NCBI GenBank assembly: GCA_031537795.1
Contig: JAVKNF010000010.1
Span: 1-64,000, forward strand
Length of the DNA: 64,000 nt
Reading direction: 5' to 3'
Source: JAVKNF01 sp031537795
GTDB taxonomy: Bacteria > Pseudomonadota > Alphaproteobacteria > Rickettsiales > Deianiraeaceae
The notes below the pieces were generated by a model. The model did not search any database and was not told where the DNA came from. It saw only the letters and a program-made list of their open reading frames with translations. Every line of letters begins with the position of its first letter. Position 1 is the stretch's first letter. Shown here in pieces: positions 27,604-36,945 of the stretch. Both the position numbers and the translations under genes were made by a program.

Positions 27604-28356
27604 ATGAGAAAATCTTATTTTATTTTAAATTGGAAAATGTTTGGATTCAAACAAAAGATTTTAGAATTCATAGAACAAGGCGGGAATATTTTTTTAGAAA
27701 ATGAGTATTGTATATTCTGTCCTCCTGTTTGTTATTTAGATGTTGCAAATCAAGAGATAAAATCTTCTATTAATTTTAAAATTGGAGCACAGGATTTTTC
27801 TGAAAAAGTGAAAATGAATAATACAGGGGAAGTTTCGGTTGAATTTTTAAAAGATTTAAAAATTCAACATAGCATTATAGGTCATTCAGAAACAAGGCGA
27901 AATCATAAACAGACTAATGATATTTTATTGCAAAAATTAGAACTAGCTTTAATCAATAAAATCGTTCCTGTATTTTGTATAGGGGAAGATTTTATGAATA
28001 ATAATATAAAAGAAACTCAAGAATTTATAAAATCCCAAATTGAACCTTTTATCTCGATAATCAAAACATTTAATAACTTTATTTTAGCATATGAACCTAC
28101 TTGGAGTATTGGAAATAAAGATATATCAGATACTAATACTATTCTTAACAATTTACTTTTAATCAGAAAAATTCTGAAAGATAATAACTTAAACAACATA
28201 AATCTAGTGTACGGAGGGTCTGTGAACTCTTATACAATCAGTAAATTAAATATTAGAGATTTTGTAGACGGTTATATAATAGGATCTGCATCTCAAGATA
28301 TAAATGAGATTAAAAAAATTTTAGATTATGAAAGAAATTACAAAACAAGAAGATAA
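27604..28356 (+). CDS. tpiA: Triosephosphate isomerase
   Basis: TpiA interconverts dihydroxyacetone phosphate and glyceraldehyde-3-phosphate. In this 250-aa protein the catalytic residues are all in place: Lys11 in NWKMF, His94 in IIGHSETR and Glu164 in AYEPTWSIG. The phosphate-binding VYGGSV and GYIIGSAS are at the end. AAGG sits only 2 bases before the ATG, too close to act as a Shine-Dalgarno site. Its last 29 bases overlap the start of the CarA-like gene. Confidence 0.97.
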   Translation: MRKSYFILNWKMFGFKQKILEFIEQGGNIFLENEYCIFCPPVCYLDVANQEIKSSINFKIGAQDFSEKVKMNNTGEVSVEFLKDLKIQHSIIGHSETRRNHKQTNDILLQKLELALINKIVPVFCIGEDFMNNNIKETQEFIKSQIEPFISIIKTFNNFILAYEPTWSIGNKDISDTNTILNNLLLIRKILKDNNLNNINLVYGGSVNSYTISKLNIRDFVDGYIIGSASQDINEIKKILDYERNYKTRR

Positions 28357-29419
28357 AAATGAAATTACTTTATTGAAGAATCAAGCTATTATATTTTTCA
28401 ATAAAGATAATTTTATCATTTGCGACGGCTCTGGCGTTAAAGATAAATTCTTCATAGGAGATTTAATTCTATATAATACCAAAGTATTTATAGAAGATTT
28501 CTTGTATAAGAGAGACTTTCTAAATTTCTGTTTTCTTTCTGGCTTTAATAAAAATTACAATGAAAATATATCTATCGAAAATAAATGTTTTTTACTTGGA
28601 GAAAATCAACTTGATAATTCCATTGATTTCTCTAAATCTTTAATCTTATATAACTTTAGTAAAGAGATTATAATTAATTATGTAAATAAATTTCATTCAA
28701 AATCTATTAAATACTTAACGAGCGTCGAAATAAAACTCAATCTACTAGATTTAGAGAGTAAATTCTTGTCCTACATCTCACCTTTCGAAGATGGCATCAG
28801 AAATATAGATTTAATAAAAGAACTCTTATCTTTTAAATCAGGAAGGTTCTTCTTCTTTAAAAAAAATATTGTTATTTTTGATTTCGGATATGTATCTCTT
28901 AAAATAATTGAAAACCTAAACAGAAAACATAATGTATATGTTTGTAATTTACATACCAGTCTACAAAGAGTTGAAGACTTAAATCCTTCACTTGTTATTC
29001 TGTCTGACGGTTTTTGTAATCCAAATATTGCATATTTTCAATTTATCAATAAATTGGAATTTCTCATGTCAATTAATATTTCTGTCTTAGGCGTTGGAAT
29101 TGGAATGTACATAATAAATAGAAGATTAAAATTGAAAATAAAAGAAGATCTATCGAAGATCAGTCTTACTTCTCATTCTTATTTATACGATACAGTGAGA
29201 AATCTTAGAATTAAAAATTCTATCTTATTAAAAAAAGAGTGTGCTGTTTTAAGTGATTCTTTTTCAAAAGAAGATAAAAATATAAAGTATTATTTTAAAT
29301 CATTAGAAGGAGATCTTGTTTTTGGATTTAGAATAGTAAACAAAAAGAATATTTCAATTTATTGTTTTGCCGAATATCATTTATTATCTCTATATTTAAG
29401 ATCTAATATTATTTTATAG
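28328..29419 (+). CDS. CarA-like protein (carbamoyl-phosphate synthase small subunit fold), catalytic residues lost
   Basis: This 363-aa protein follows the CarA plan in a very divergent form. The N-terminal half resembles the CarA domain, ending SPFEDGIRNIDLIKELLSFKSG (CarA: ...GMDLAKEVS). The second half resembles a class I glutaminase: IVIFDFGYVSLKIIENL, ALN-type LNPSLVILSDGFCNPNIAYFQF (CarA: NPDGVFLSNGPGDP), and VLGVGIGMYII where CarA has IFGICLGHQ. The nucleophilic Cys is Gly257, and the His/Gln beside it are Met/Tyr. The protein should therefore not hydrolyse glutamine. No carB is nearby. Its 3' end overlaps the convergent slt gene by 43 bases. Confidence 0.55.
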   Translation: MKEITKQEDKNEITLLKNQAIIFFNKDNFIICDGSGVKDKFFIGDLILYNTKVFIEDFLYKRDFLNFCFLSGFNKNYNENISIENKCFLLGENQLDNSIDFSKSLILYNFSKEIIINYVNKFHSKSIKYLTSVEIKLNLLDLESKFLSYISPFEDGIRNIDLIKELLSFKSGRFFFFKKNIVIFDFGYVSLKIIENLNRKHNVYVCNLHTSLQRVEDLNPSLVILSDGFCNPNIAYFQFINKLEFLMSINISVLGVGIGMYIINRRLKLKIKEDLSKISLTSHSYLYDTVRNLRIKNSILLKKECAVLSDSFSKEDKNIKYYFKSLEGDLVFGFRIVNKKNISIYCFAEYHLLSLYLRSNIIL

Positions 29420-31278
29420 ATAATATTATTCGGAGTAATTATTTTAATATAATTTCTCGTCTCTTTAAAAGATATTCTTTCTATCCAATCTGCTTTTTCG
29501 GAGTTGGTCTTTAGTTTATCAAAATCTCCATTTCTTGCTAACCATTTTTTAACAGAACCAGGGCCAGCGTTATAAGCTGCCAAGATTAATGTTTGATTAT
29601 TTTTAAAAGTTTCAGCTAATTTATCTAAATATGTAGTACCAAGCTTGATATTGTATTCTTTTTCAAATAATTTATTCTTTTTAAATTTTATATTCAACTT
29701 TCTTGCTATATCCTTTGCAGTAGAAGGTATAATTTGCATTATTCCTCTTGCGTTTTTTCGACTTACTATTCTACCTGTGAACCCACTTTCTTGCTTAATA
29801 ATTGAATGAATTATAGAACTATCTTTTAGATTTTCATAAACAGGAAATATTTTATCATCTATTCTTATAGTATTAAATTTTAAAGCATAAGATGATAATC
29901 TTTGATAAAATTCTTTATCAAATAAAGATGAGAGACCAGCATATCTAATATTCTCATCTTGTTCTTCTTTGATAAATTCTTTGAAAAATTCCACAGCTAT
30001 TAATTCATTGTCTCTTTTCATGAACAAATCTCCTAATTTGAAAAAGAAATTATTCTGAAATAATTCTTCATGTTTTTTAACTTCTTCATTATCTTTATTT
30101 ATTTTATTTTTTACAATCTTATATAAATCTTCTTCGTGGAGATCTTCTAATGCATATTGCCCGTAGAATGTTAAATAGAATCTAGATGCTATATTCTTAT
30201 ATAAATAAGATATATCTTTCTCCCCTTCTTTTTCATATGCAATACTTAACCAGTATGCAGCTCGTGATCTTTCACTCGCAAATCTTGCATCGTGGTAATA
30301 ATTTAAAAAATGAGCTATTGCTACGTTGTATTTTTCAAATTTCAAAGCAAAATAACCAAGTTGCCATTGCTGTTCATGTCTTTGATCAATTGTTAATCTG
30401 TCTCCTTGTGTTTTTTCCAAAATACTATAAGCCAAAATATATTCCTCGTTATTTGGTTTCTCTAGTAAATAGTTGATTGCTAAGCATTTTATTTTAAACC
30501 ACTCTTGATGATAGAAAATAAAATTATCTCTTTCGTCTAATATTTTGTAAATCAGATTTATATTTTTAATATTTTTTTTACATAGCATTAGATCTATGTA
30601 TTCTGTTTTATGTATATACTGTTGTATAATCTTTTGCGTTAATTTAGTTTTTCCATTTATAATCTTATAGAAAGCAATATTCGTCTCTAGCTCTAAAAGA
30701 TTTTCTCTTGAGACTATCTTACGCTTAGCTTTTTGAACTATATCCATCTTTTTATTTAACAAAGCTTGCATAGCTATAGCAAAAAAATCTCTCTCGAATA
30801 AGTCTTTTGAGTGTAAGATCTTATCTATATTTCCGTTCTCCAGAAAATAGTTCTCATTTAATAATTTTTTGAATATTCCTCTTTTTATTTCTGCTACAGC
30901 TCTATTCTCTATTTTTAAATTATTAGATAATTCAGATAATTCTCCTTTATTACTCTCATATGATTTTATAAATTCCAAAATAATATCTTTATTTTTCAGA
31001 TCTTTATTAATCATTTCTTTTAATATCTTTAATTGTAATGATTTGACAAAAAATAATTTTCTTAATATATCTTGATCTTGAAGAAATTTATAGGCAGAGT
31101 CTTTATCTTGGTCTTCCACGAAAGAAATAATCTCTTCAAAATAATCTCTATCTTCTTCAATAAAAGAAAAGTTTCTCTTTATTGCAAGATTTCTATACTC
31201 TTTTCTATTGCTTCCTTCTTCTCCGTAATTTAGAAATGAAGAAGATATAAATAAAACAAAACCCAGCAGAATATTCAT
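29377..31278 (-). CDS. slt: Soluble lytic murein transglycosylase
   Basis: This 633-aa secreted protein (hydrophobic signal at residues 2-16) cleaves peptidoglycan glycan strands. The N-terminal 450 residues are alpha-helical repeats as in Slt70. The catalytic SLT domain is at the C terminus: SIIKQESGFTGRIVSRKNARGIMQIIPSTA with the catalytic Glu, and LILAAYNAGPGSVKKWL. It shows that peptidoglycan is made and remodelled. It starts 7 bases after the PpiD-like gene on the same strand. Confidence 0.92.
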   Translation of the reverse strand: MNILLGFVLFISSSFLNYGEEGSNRKEYRNLAIKRNFSFIEEDRDYFEEIISFVEDQDKDSAYKFLQDQDILRKLFFVKSLQLKILKEMINKDLKNKDIILEFIKSYESNKGELSELSNNLKIENRAVAEIKRGIFKKLLNENYFLENGNIDKILHSKDLFERDFFAIAMQALLNKKMDIVQKAKRKIVSRENLLELETNIAFYKIINGKTKLTQKIIQQYIHKTEYIDLMLCKKNIKNINLIYKILDERDNFIFYHQEWFKIKCLAINYLLEKPNNEEYILAYSILEKTQGDRLTIDQRHEQQWQLGYFALKFEKYNVAIAHFLNYYHDARFASERSRAAYWLSIAYEKEGEKDISYLYKNIASRFYLTFYGQYALEDLHEEDLYKIVKNKINKDNEEVKKHEELFQNNFFFKLGDLFMKRDNELIAVEFFKEFIKEEQDENIRYAGLSSLFDKEFYQRLSSYALKFNTIRIDDKIFPVYENLKDSSIIHSIIKQESGFTGRIVSRKNARGIMQIIPSTAKDIARKLNIKFKKNKLFEKEYNIKLGTTYLDKLAETFKNNQTLILAAYNAGPGSVKKWLARNGDFDKLKTNSEKADWIERISFKETRNYIKIITPNNIIYKIILDLKYRDNK

Positions 31279-31285
31279 AATTTCA

Positions 31286-32686
31286 CTACAATTGCGAGAT
31301 TCTATCCAAATCTATTGATATATTATACTTCTTTAATATATACTGTCTATATAATATTGCAATCTCATCTTTGTTTAATTCTCTCTCGGTTGTCGTAATC
31401 TTTGCTCTCTCTTCTTCTGTTAATTTTTTCTGTGCTATATTTTTAATTCTAAATGTTATCACTTCTGAATTCGTTATAATGTAATTATCTAGAATATCTC
31501 CATTTTGATATATCTTATCTTTATTAAGTTCCATTAATAAAAATTTATATTCTGAATTTATATTTTGTTTTTTATTATCATTATCATATTTCAGTAAAGA
31601 ATTAAATATCATTTTTATTTCCTGAATTTTGGAAATTTTTACTTTATCTTCTATATTCATATTTTGAATTAATTTCAAAGCTCTTTCCCTTTTCATTTCC
31701 TCAATAATTCTCTCTTTCTCAATTTCTGAAATTCGGCCTTCTCTTTCTTCTGCTTTTATATCTTGTATCAACTTGATCTTTAGATATTCCGGATCTTCTT
31801 CTATCTTTATATCCTCATTTATTTCTTGCATATCTTCCTTTTCAATGATCTTTATATGTTGTGTTATATTTAATTTTCTCGCAATTTCTTTAAGTGTCTT
31901 TTTCTTTTTTATTTGATATTCTAAAAAACTCTTCACTTCAGAAATATTAAAATTGCTTAATTTTGTTTTTTTATTCTCAAAATATATATATTCTGGTATT
32001 TCAAGAATTTCACTTACTATATATCTTTTTTTTGTTATTTTGTTATTTAAATTTTCTAGCTCTGTGTTTTCATTTATCTTAATATTCTGTATTATTTTAT
32101 TTATCGGAGTTCTGACAACCTCAAATGTATATTCTTTAGTCTCTCTTTCAATTAATTGCACTTTATCGTTATTTTTATTTTCTGATATATTACTGATAAT
32201 CTTATCTAATATTTGATATACATCCTCGTTTCTTAATTCTTTTATATATTCGTCTGTTGTAATATTATAATATTTTAGAAATCTATCATATTGTTCTTTT
32301 TTAAATTCATTTTTTTCTTGAAATATATTAATTTTCTTTATTGCATCTAAAATAACCTCGTCTGATATATTAATTCCTAAATCTTTAGCTATATATTCAG
32401 ATAGTACTTCATTTAATATTGATCTCTTTAAATCTCCTTCATCTATTTTATCTGACTTTGCTTTAATTATTGAAATCTTTCTAAATAAATATTTATACTT
32501 CTCATCTTCACAAATATTAGAGATTTTTATTTTACAGTCTCTTTTAAATGTCGAAAACATATTAAAAAAACCAAAAGATAAAAAAGACAGAACTACTAAT
32601 ATCAAAATTATTTTCTGTATAATATCTTCTAAACTGATTTTTGAAAATTTGAACATTTTTTTGATTTTTTTTAGTCTGGTTTTCAT
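31286..32686 (-). CDS. SurA/PpiD-type chaperone-like membrane protein
   Basis: From the ATG at 32686 this is a 466-aa protein; a TTG 21 bases upstream is possible but less likely. A basic N-terminal tail precedes one membrane segment (about LILVVLSFLSFGFFNMF), giving inner-membrane anchoring with a periplasmic body. KEQYDRFLKYYNITTDEYIKELRNE is the SurA_N/PpiD signature (normally Fxxxgxtxxxyxxxlr). No parvulin isomerase motif is evident, and the middle is charged and coiled-coil-like. It probably helps fold outer-membrane or periplasmic proteins. It is divergent from prfB. Confidence 0.65.
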   Translation of the reverse strand: MKTRLKKIKKMFKFSKISLEDIIQKIILILVVLSFLSFGFFNMFSTFKRDCKIKISNICEDEKYKYLFRKISIIKAKSDKIDEGDLKRSILNEVLSEYIAKDLGINISDEVILDAIKKINIFQEKNEFKKEQYDRFLKYYNITTDEYIKELRNEDVYQILDKIISNISENKNNDKVQLIERETKEYTFEVVRTPINKIIQNIKINENTELENLNNKITKKRYIVSEILEIPEYIYFENKKTKLSNFNISEVKSFLEYQIKKKKTLKEIARKLNITQHIKIIEKEDMQEINEDIKIEEDPEYLKIKLIQDIKAEEREGRISEIEKERIIEEMKRERALKLIQNMNIEDKVKISKIQEIKMIFNSLLKYDNDNKKQNINSEYKFLLMELNKDKIYQNGDILDNYIITNSEVITFRIKNIAQKKLTEEERAKITTTERELNKDEIAILYRQYILKKYNISIDLDRISQL

Positions 32687-32771
32687 AAAATGCAAGATAC
32701 TTTGCAATATATTTATGATTCGGAAGAAAATAACTTGAAAATAATAATATTTTTTAACTATTTTATCGAGA

Positions 32772-33854
32772 ATGGAGTTACTAGAAGAATTAAACGCTGT
32801 TATAAAAGAATGGAATTATATTAAAAATAATCTTCATATAAATAAAGAGAGAGAAAGATTAGAGTTTCTTAACCAAAAATTATTAGAAATTATTGACTTC
32901 TCCGAAGATAATATATCTATAAATAAAGAAAAAAATGATCTAGATAATTACATCAATTTATTAGAAAAGATAGATTCTGAAATTCAAGATATCAAATTAC
33001 TGTTAGATATGTATGATAAATCTAATAAAAAAGAAGAGGAAGATATTATAAATATAATTTCAAATCTAAAAGAAGATATAAATAAAATTAAAATACGAAA
33101 AGCTTTTTCGAAAAAAGAAGATAGACTTGACTGCTTTTTAGAGATAAATGCAGGTGCAGGAGGGTCAGATAGCCAAGATTGGGTTGAAATCCTAATTAGA
33201 ATGTATGGACTCTGGGCCTTAAAGCAAAAATTCAATTTTATAATAGAAGATGAAGATAAAGGAGAAGTCGCAGGTTATAAAAGTGCAAGAATCTTAATAG
33301 AAGGTGAATTTGCATATGGAATGTTAAAATATGAACTAGGAACACATAGACTTGTTAGAATTTCACCTTTTAATGCTAATGATAAAAGACAAACTAGTTT
33401 TGCTGGTATTTTCGTTTATCCAAAAATTAACAATAATATAGAAGTAAAAATAGAAGAAAAGGACCTAAAGATAGAGGCAATGAAAAGCTCTGGGGCAGGA
33501 GGACAACATGTAAATAAAACGGAATCAGCTATTAGAGTTACTCATATTCCTACAGGTATAATTGTCAAATCTCAAGTTAGCAGATCGCAGGCACAAAATA
33601 GAGAGCTTGCTATGAATAACTTAAGATCTAGACTTTACGAATTAAAATTAAGAGAAGAAAAAAGAAAAGCAGATAATTTAAAAGAAAATTCAACTGACAT
33701 CTCTTGGGGTACTCAAATTAGAAATTACGTAATGCATCCTTATCAATTAGTAAAAGACTTAAGAAGTAATTATGAAACAGGCAATATAAATAAAATTTTA
33801 GATGGAAATATTGATGATTTATTAAAGTCCTTAATTTTTAAAGACATAATTTAA
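32772..33854 (+). CDS. prfB: Peptide chain release factor 2, without programmed frameshift
   Basis: RF2 recognises UGA and UAA. The SPF recognition motif is at residues 198-200 and GGQ at 243-245 in this 360-aa protein. In most bacteria codon 25 is followed by an in-frame UGA (CUU UGA C) that needs a +1 shift stimulated by an upstream Shine-Dalgarno motif. Here the equivalent site reads CTT CAT (Leu21-His22) in one open frame. The N terminus aligns from MELLEELNAVIKEW onward without a break, so RF2 autoregulation by frameshift is absent. It overlaps truA at the 3' end by 4 bases. Confidence 0.96.
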   Translation: MELLEELNAVIKEWNYIKNNLHINKERERLEFLNQKLLEIIDFSEDNISINKEKNDLDNYINLLEKIDSEIQDIKLLLDMYDKSNKKEEEDIINIISNLKEDINKIKIRKAFSKKEDRLDCFLEINAGAGGSDSQDWVEILIRMYGLWALKQKFNFIIEDEDKGEVAGYKSARILIEGEFAYGMLKYELGTHRLVRISPFNANDKRQTSFAGIFVYPKINNNIEVKIEEKDLKIEAMKSSGAGGQHVNKTESAIRVTHIPTGIIVKSQVSRSQAQNRELAMNNLRSRLYELKLREEKRKADNLKENSTDISWGTQIRNYVMHPYQLVKDLRSNYETGNINKILDGNIDDLLKSLIFKDII

Positions 33855-34597
33855 TAAAGAACAGATTCAAAATACAAACCGCAAGCAGGTGCATTATAAG
33901 GAGTATTAATTCTTGTTTTTTCTTTTAACAATTCTTGAATCTTCTCTGGTGCGATCTTCCCTCTACCAATTTCTAAAAGTACCGCAACTATAATCCTAAC
34001 CATATTATGTAAGAAAGATTTTGCTCCAATTTTAAATTCAATAACATCCTCTTGTTTTTCAATTTTTATAAAATTAAGTGTCTTTATTGGGTTTTTCTGA
34101 CACTCGCTAGATCTAAAAGCCGAAAAATCGTGCTTTCCAATTAGATACTTTGAGGCGACTCTCATTTTTTCTACATCTAATCTATACCTAAAATGATAAG
34201 ATAAATTCTTTTGAAATGTCAGTCTTTCAGTTCTGTTTAGTATTTTGTAACAATAAATTCTTTCCTGTGCAGAAAATCTTGCGTGAAAATCTAAATCAAC
34301 TTTCTCAACATTTAAAATTACAATATCTTCTTGAGTAAGATAATAATTGATTCCAGCTTTTATTTGATACTCATTTAATTCTTTTGTTGTATCAAAATGA
34401 ATAACCTGCCCTTTTGCATGCACCCCTCTATCTGTTCTACCAGAATATTGAATTTCTATTTTACTATTTAGAAAAAGAGATATAGCGTCAATCAATTTAC
34501 TTTCAATTGTAGGTAATTTTTTTTGAAATTGCATACCAAAATATCTTGTACCGCAATATTCTATAGTTAATTTATATCTATTTAATTTTAACATCAA
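33851..34597 (-). CDS. truA: tRNA pseudouridine(38-40) synthase
   Basis: TruA modifies anticodon-arm positions 38-40. The 248-aa protein has YKLTIEYCGTRYFGMQFQ at the start and the catalytic YSGRTDRGVHAKGQVIHFD (the aspartate of SGRTD). FSAFRSSECQKNPIKTL and SFLHNMVRIIVAVLLEIGRG follow. Full length. Its 5' end overlaps the upstream lipoprotein gene by 20 bases. Confidence 0.95.
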   Translation of the reverse strand: MMLKLNRYKLTIEYCGTRYFGMQFQKKLPTIESKLIDAISLFLNSKIEIQYSGRTDRGVHAKGQVIHFDTTKELNEYQIKAGINYYLTQEDIVILNVEKVDLDFHARFSAQERIYCYKILNRTERLTFQKNLSYHFRYRLDVEKMRVASKYLIGKHDFSAFRSSECQKNPIKTLNFIKIEKQEDVIEFKIGAKSFLHNMVRIIVAVLLEIGRGKIAPEKIQELLKEKTRINTPYNAPACGLYFESVLY

Positions 34598-34934
34598 AAA
34601 ACTCTTTATTAATTAAAACACCTATCTTATTAAAAGTCAGTTTTAATGTCTTGAAAGAATTATCCTTTCTATATAAAGGGTTTCTTGTGCCAGATGAATT
34701 AATATAATAATAAATTAAATTATCGTTATTATTTTCTTTAACGGAAGGGTCTTTTAATAAAATCTCTACATCTTTTATATTGCTCTTATTAATTTGAAGA
34801 GATTCATAATTAAATTCTTGAAATGCAAAACCGTTATTCGTATTGTAAAATAAAGGATTATTAGCACAAGAGATAACACTAAAATTGATAATTAAAAAAA
34901 GCTTTAGATATTTATTCATATTGTTTTTATTCAT
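34578..34934 (-). CDS. Small lipoprotein, BamE/SmpA-like
   Basis: This 118-aa product has a signal peptide with a lipobox (SVISC, Cys23 or so). The body has the order seen in SmpA/BamE: LQINKSNIKDVEILLKDPSV, a YYYINSSGTRNP strand, and KTLKLTFNKIGVLINKEF, comparable with GxxxxdVxxlLGxP...YxF...l.vxFd.xG.l. BamE helps the Bam complex insert outer-membrane proteins. The resemblance is structural rather than strong, so the name is tentative. It overlaps the LptG-like gene by 8 bases. Confidence 0.5.
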   Translation of the reverse strand: MNKNNMNKYLKLFLIINFSVISCANNPLFYNTNNGFAFQEFNYESLQINKSNIKDVEILLKDPSVKENNNDNLIYYYINSSGTRNPLYRKDNSFKTLKLTFNKIGVLINKEFFDVKIK

Positions 34935-36033
34935 TTGTTTTCATTGAAAGTTTATTTTGCCACTCTTTTATTTCAATTAAGATAATCATTATTAATAAAC
35001 CTAGGATTGGAGGTATTAAAATCAAGAAAGACATTTGTTTTTTTTTAGCGATAGATTCAAATATCCAGATTATATTCTTCATAGTTATAAAACTGAAAAT
35101 TATTTTCATATAGTTTCTTATCCAATTTACATTTCTATTTTTTTCTAAATTAAAATACAAAACAACGAGAAAATTGAAAATTGAAAATAAAATTAACACA
35201 AATTGATAGTATGTCTGTATTTTTACTTTTTCAAAATAGAAAAGTTTTATATCTTTCTTAATATTATTAATAATAATGTTCAACATTTCATATAAGTTAA
35301 AATGCTCTGGGTTAATTTTTCTCTCATCTGTTTCTGAATCTTTTATATCTTTCTCTTTTAAATTTGTTCTAAAGTGACAATCTCTTATGTGGACTGAACT
35401 CTTAAGATCTGGGTTAATTAAAATTGCATTTTCTATTCTCCAAAAGTTCTTTATAAGTTCAAGTTTCTCGCCATAAATAATAGAATGACTGTTATTTTCT
35501 TTCTTTATAATTATAAGATCATTATATTTAATTCTATTTAATTTCTTGTCAAAGAATTTATTTAGAAGAATAAGATCCTCATTTGAATTTGATTTCTTAT
35601 TAATAATTCTTATCTTGTAACTTAAATTATTTAATTTTTGAAATCTCTCAAAAATCTTATTCTTTGCAATAAATATAACAGGTTGAATAAAAAATATATT
35701 TAAAGAGTTAATAAATATTATTAGAACTATTATTATTCGGAAAATTCTAAAAACATACAAACCAAAAAAATTTATTATATAAATATCAAGATTTATTTTC
35801 AATTTTGCAACAAATATAACGCTTGCAATCAATATAATGACGTCAAACATCTTTAAGGTGAAGATTAAACTCTCTAATGTATCATTTATAAAATAAAAAA
35901 TAGAAAGAGATTTTTCAATTTCAGCATATTTCATAATAGAAATAATCAAGAACATCAAAAAAAAGACAGTAAAAAAACTTTGCAAAAAAACTCTTATTAA
36001 TTCTTTTTCGTATATTTTTAAAAATTTAAACAT
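34927..36033 (-). CDS. lptG: LptF/LptG-family LPS export permease, LptG-like
   Basis: This 368-aa protein has the YjgP/YjgQ layout: membrane helices at about residues 10-35, 55-78 and 88-117, a beta-rich periplasmic domain (YNDLIIIKKENNSHSIIYGEKLELI with FWRIENAIL), then helices near the C terminus. In the LptBFG complex it moves LPS from the inner membrane. The cognate ATPase lptB is at 52101. Sequence divergence makes LptF versus LptG uncertain. It lies 9 bases after dapA on the same strand. Confidence 0.72.
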   Translation of the reverse strand: MFKFLKIYEKELIRVFLQSFFTVFFLMFLIISIMKYAEIEKSLSIFYFINDTLESLIFTLKMFDVIILIASVIFVAKLKINLDIYIINFFGLYVFRIFRIIIVLIIFINSLNIFFIQPVIFIAKNKIFERFQKLNNLSYKIRIINKKSNSNEDLILLNKFFDKKLNRIKYNDLIIIKKENNSHSIIYGEKLELIKNFWRIENAILINPDLKSSVHIRDCHFRTNLKEKDIKDSETDERKINPEHFNLYEMLNIIINNIKKDIKLFYFEKVKIQTYYQFVLILFSIFNFLVVLYFNLEKNRNVNWIRNYMKIIFSFITMKNIIWIFESIAKKKQMSFLILIPPILGLLIMIILIEIKEWQNKLSMKTNE

Positions 36034-36042
36034 TTCAATTTC

Positions 36043-36945
36043 TTACAATCTAAACTCAAAATGTCTAAATGGCAACATTAATTCTTGTTTCTCTTTTTCT
36101 GTTAATTTTGTAAGAGGTAATCTAAAAAATTCTTTTATCAAGCTATATTCTGCCATAATTGTCTTTATTGCAGTTGGGTTACTTCCAATCTGAAAAATTA
36201 TATTAAATAATTCTAAAAATTTATAATGCATCTCTAAAGCTTTTTTTTCATCTCCCTTTCTATTTAAACATAAATCTATAAATTCTTTTATCTCTAAAGG
36301 AATTAAATTTGACAAAACAGAAACCGCTCCCAATCCTCCTAATTTTATTATAGAATAATTTAAAGATTCCTCACCAGAAAGTATTGAAAAACAATCAGAG
36401 CCACAATATTTAATAATATTCATTAAATGTGAAATATCTCCACTTGATTCCTTTATTGCTTTAATATTTTTATATTTAAGAAGCTTCTCTATAGTTTTTA
36501 CTTGCAAATTAACACCTGTTCTAGATATTATATTATAAAGCATTATCGGTAAATCTGTTGATTGTGCAATTCGTTCAAAATGTAAAAACATTCCATCTTG
36601 TGTTGGTTTATTATAATAAGGGTTCACAGTCATCAGTCCGTCTATTTTATATTTTTCAATTAAACTTATATCTTCTATAGTTTCATTTGTATTGTTTGTT
36701 CCTATATTTACAATAATTTTTATTTTATTTTTCACAAAATTTGTTGCAAATCTAATAATTTCATTCCATTCTGTTTTATTTAAAGTAGCTTTCTCTCCAG
36801 TTGTCCCAAGTAAAATAATGCCATCTACTTTTGCCTCAATTTGCTTTTGCAAAATCAATTCTAGAGCCTCGAAATCAATTTTCTCATTTTCCTCAAAAGG
36901 AGTTATTAAAGCAGTAAACAAGCCTTTAAAAATATTTTCATTCAT
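36043..36945 (-). CDS. dapA: 4-hydroxy-tetrahydrodipicolinate synthase
   Basis: DapA condenses pyruvate and aspartate semialdehyde in the lysine/DAP pathway. The 300-aa protein has GLFTALITPFEENEKIDFEAL, ILLGTTGEKATL, the catalytic Tyr in MLYNIISRTGVNL, the Schiff-base Lys in IKAIKESSGD, and the GLGAVSVLSN segment. It overlaps dapB by 4 bases. Confidence 0.96.
   Translation of the reverse strand: MNENIFKGLFTALITPFEENEKIDFEALELILQKQIEAKVDGIILLGTTGEKATLNKTEWNEIIRFATNFVKNKIKIIVNIGTNNTNETIEDISLIEKYKIDGLMTVNPYYNKPTQDGMFLHFERIAQSTDLPIMLYNIISRTGVNLQVKTIEKLLKYKNIKAIKESSGDISHLMNIIKYCGSDCFSILSGEESLNYSIIKLGGLGAVSVLSNLIPLEIKEFIDLCLNRKGDEKKALEMHYKFLELFNIIFQIGSNPTAIKTIMAEYSLIKEFFRLPLTKLTEKEKQELMLPFRHFEFRL

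Noticed and set aside
27590..27606. AAGG before tpiA as a Shine-Dalgarno motif
   Set aside because: It lies 2 bases from the ATG, too close to function, and the 16S tail lacks the complement.
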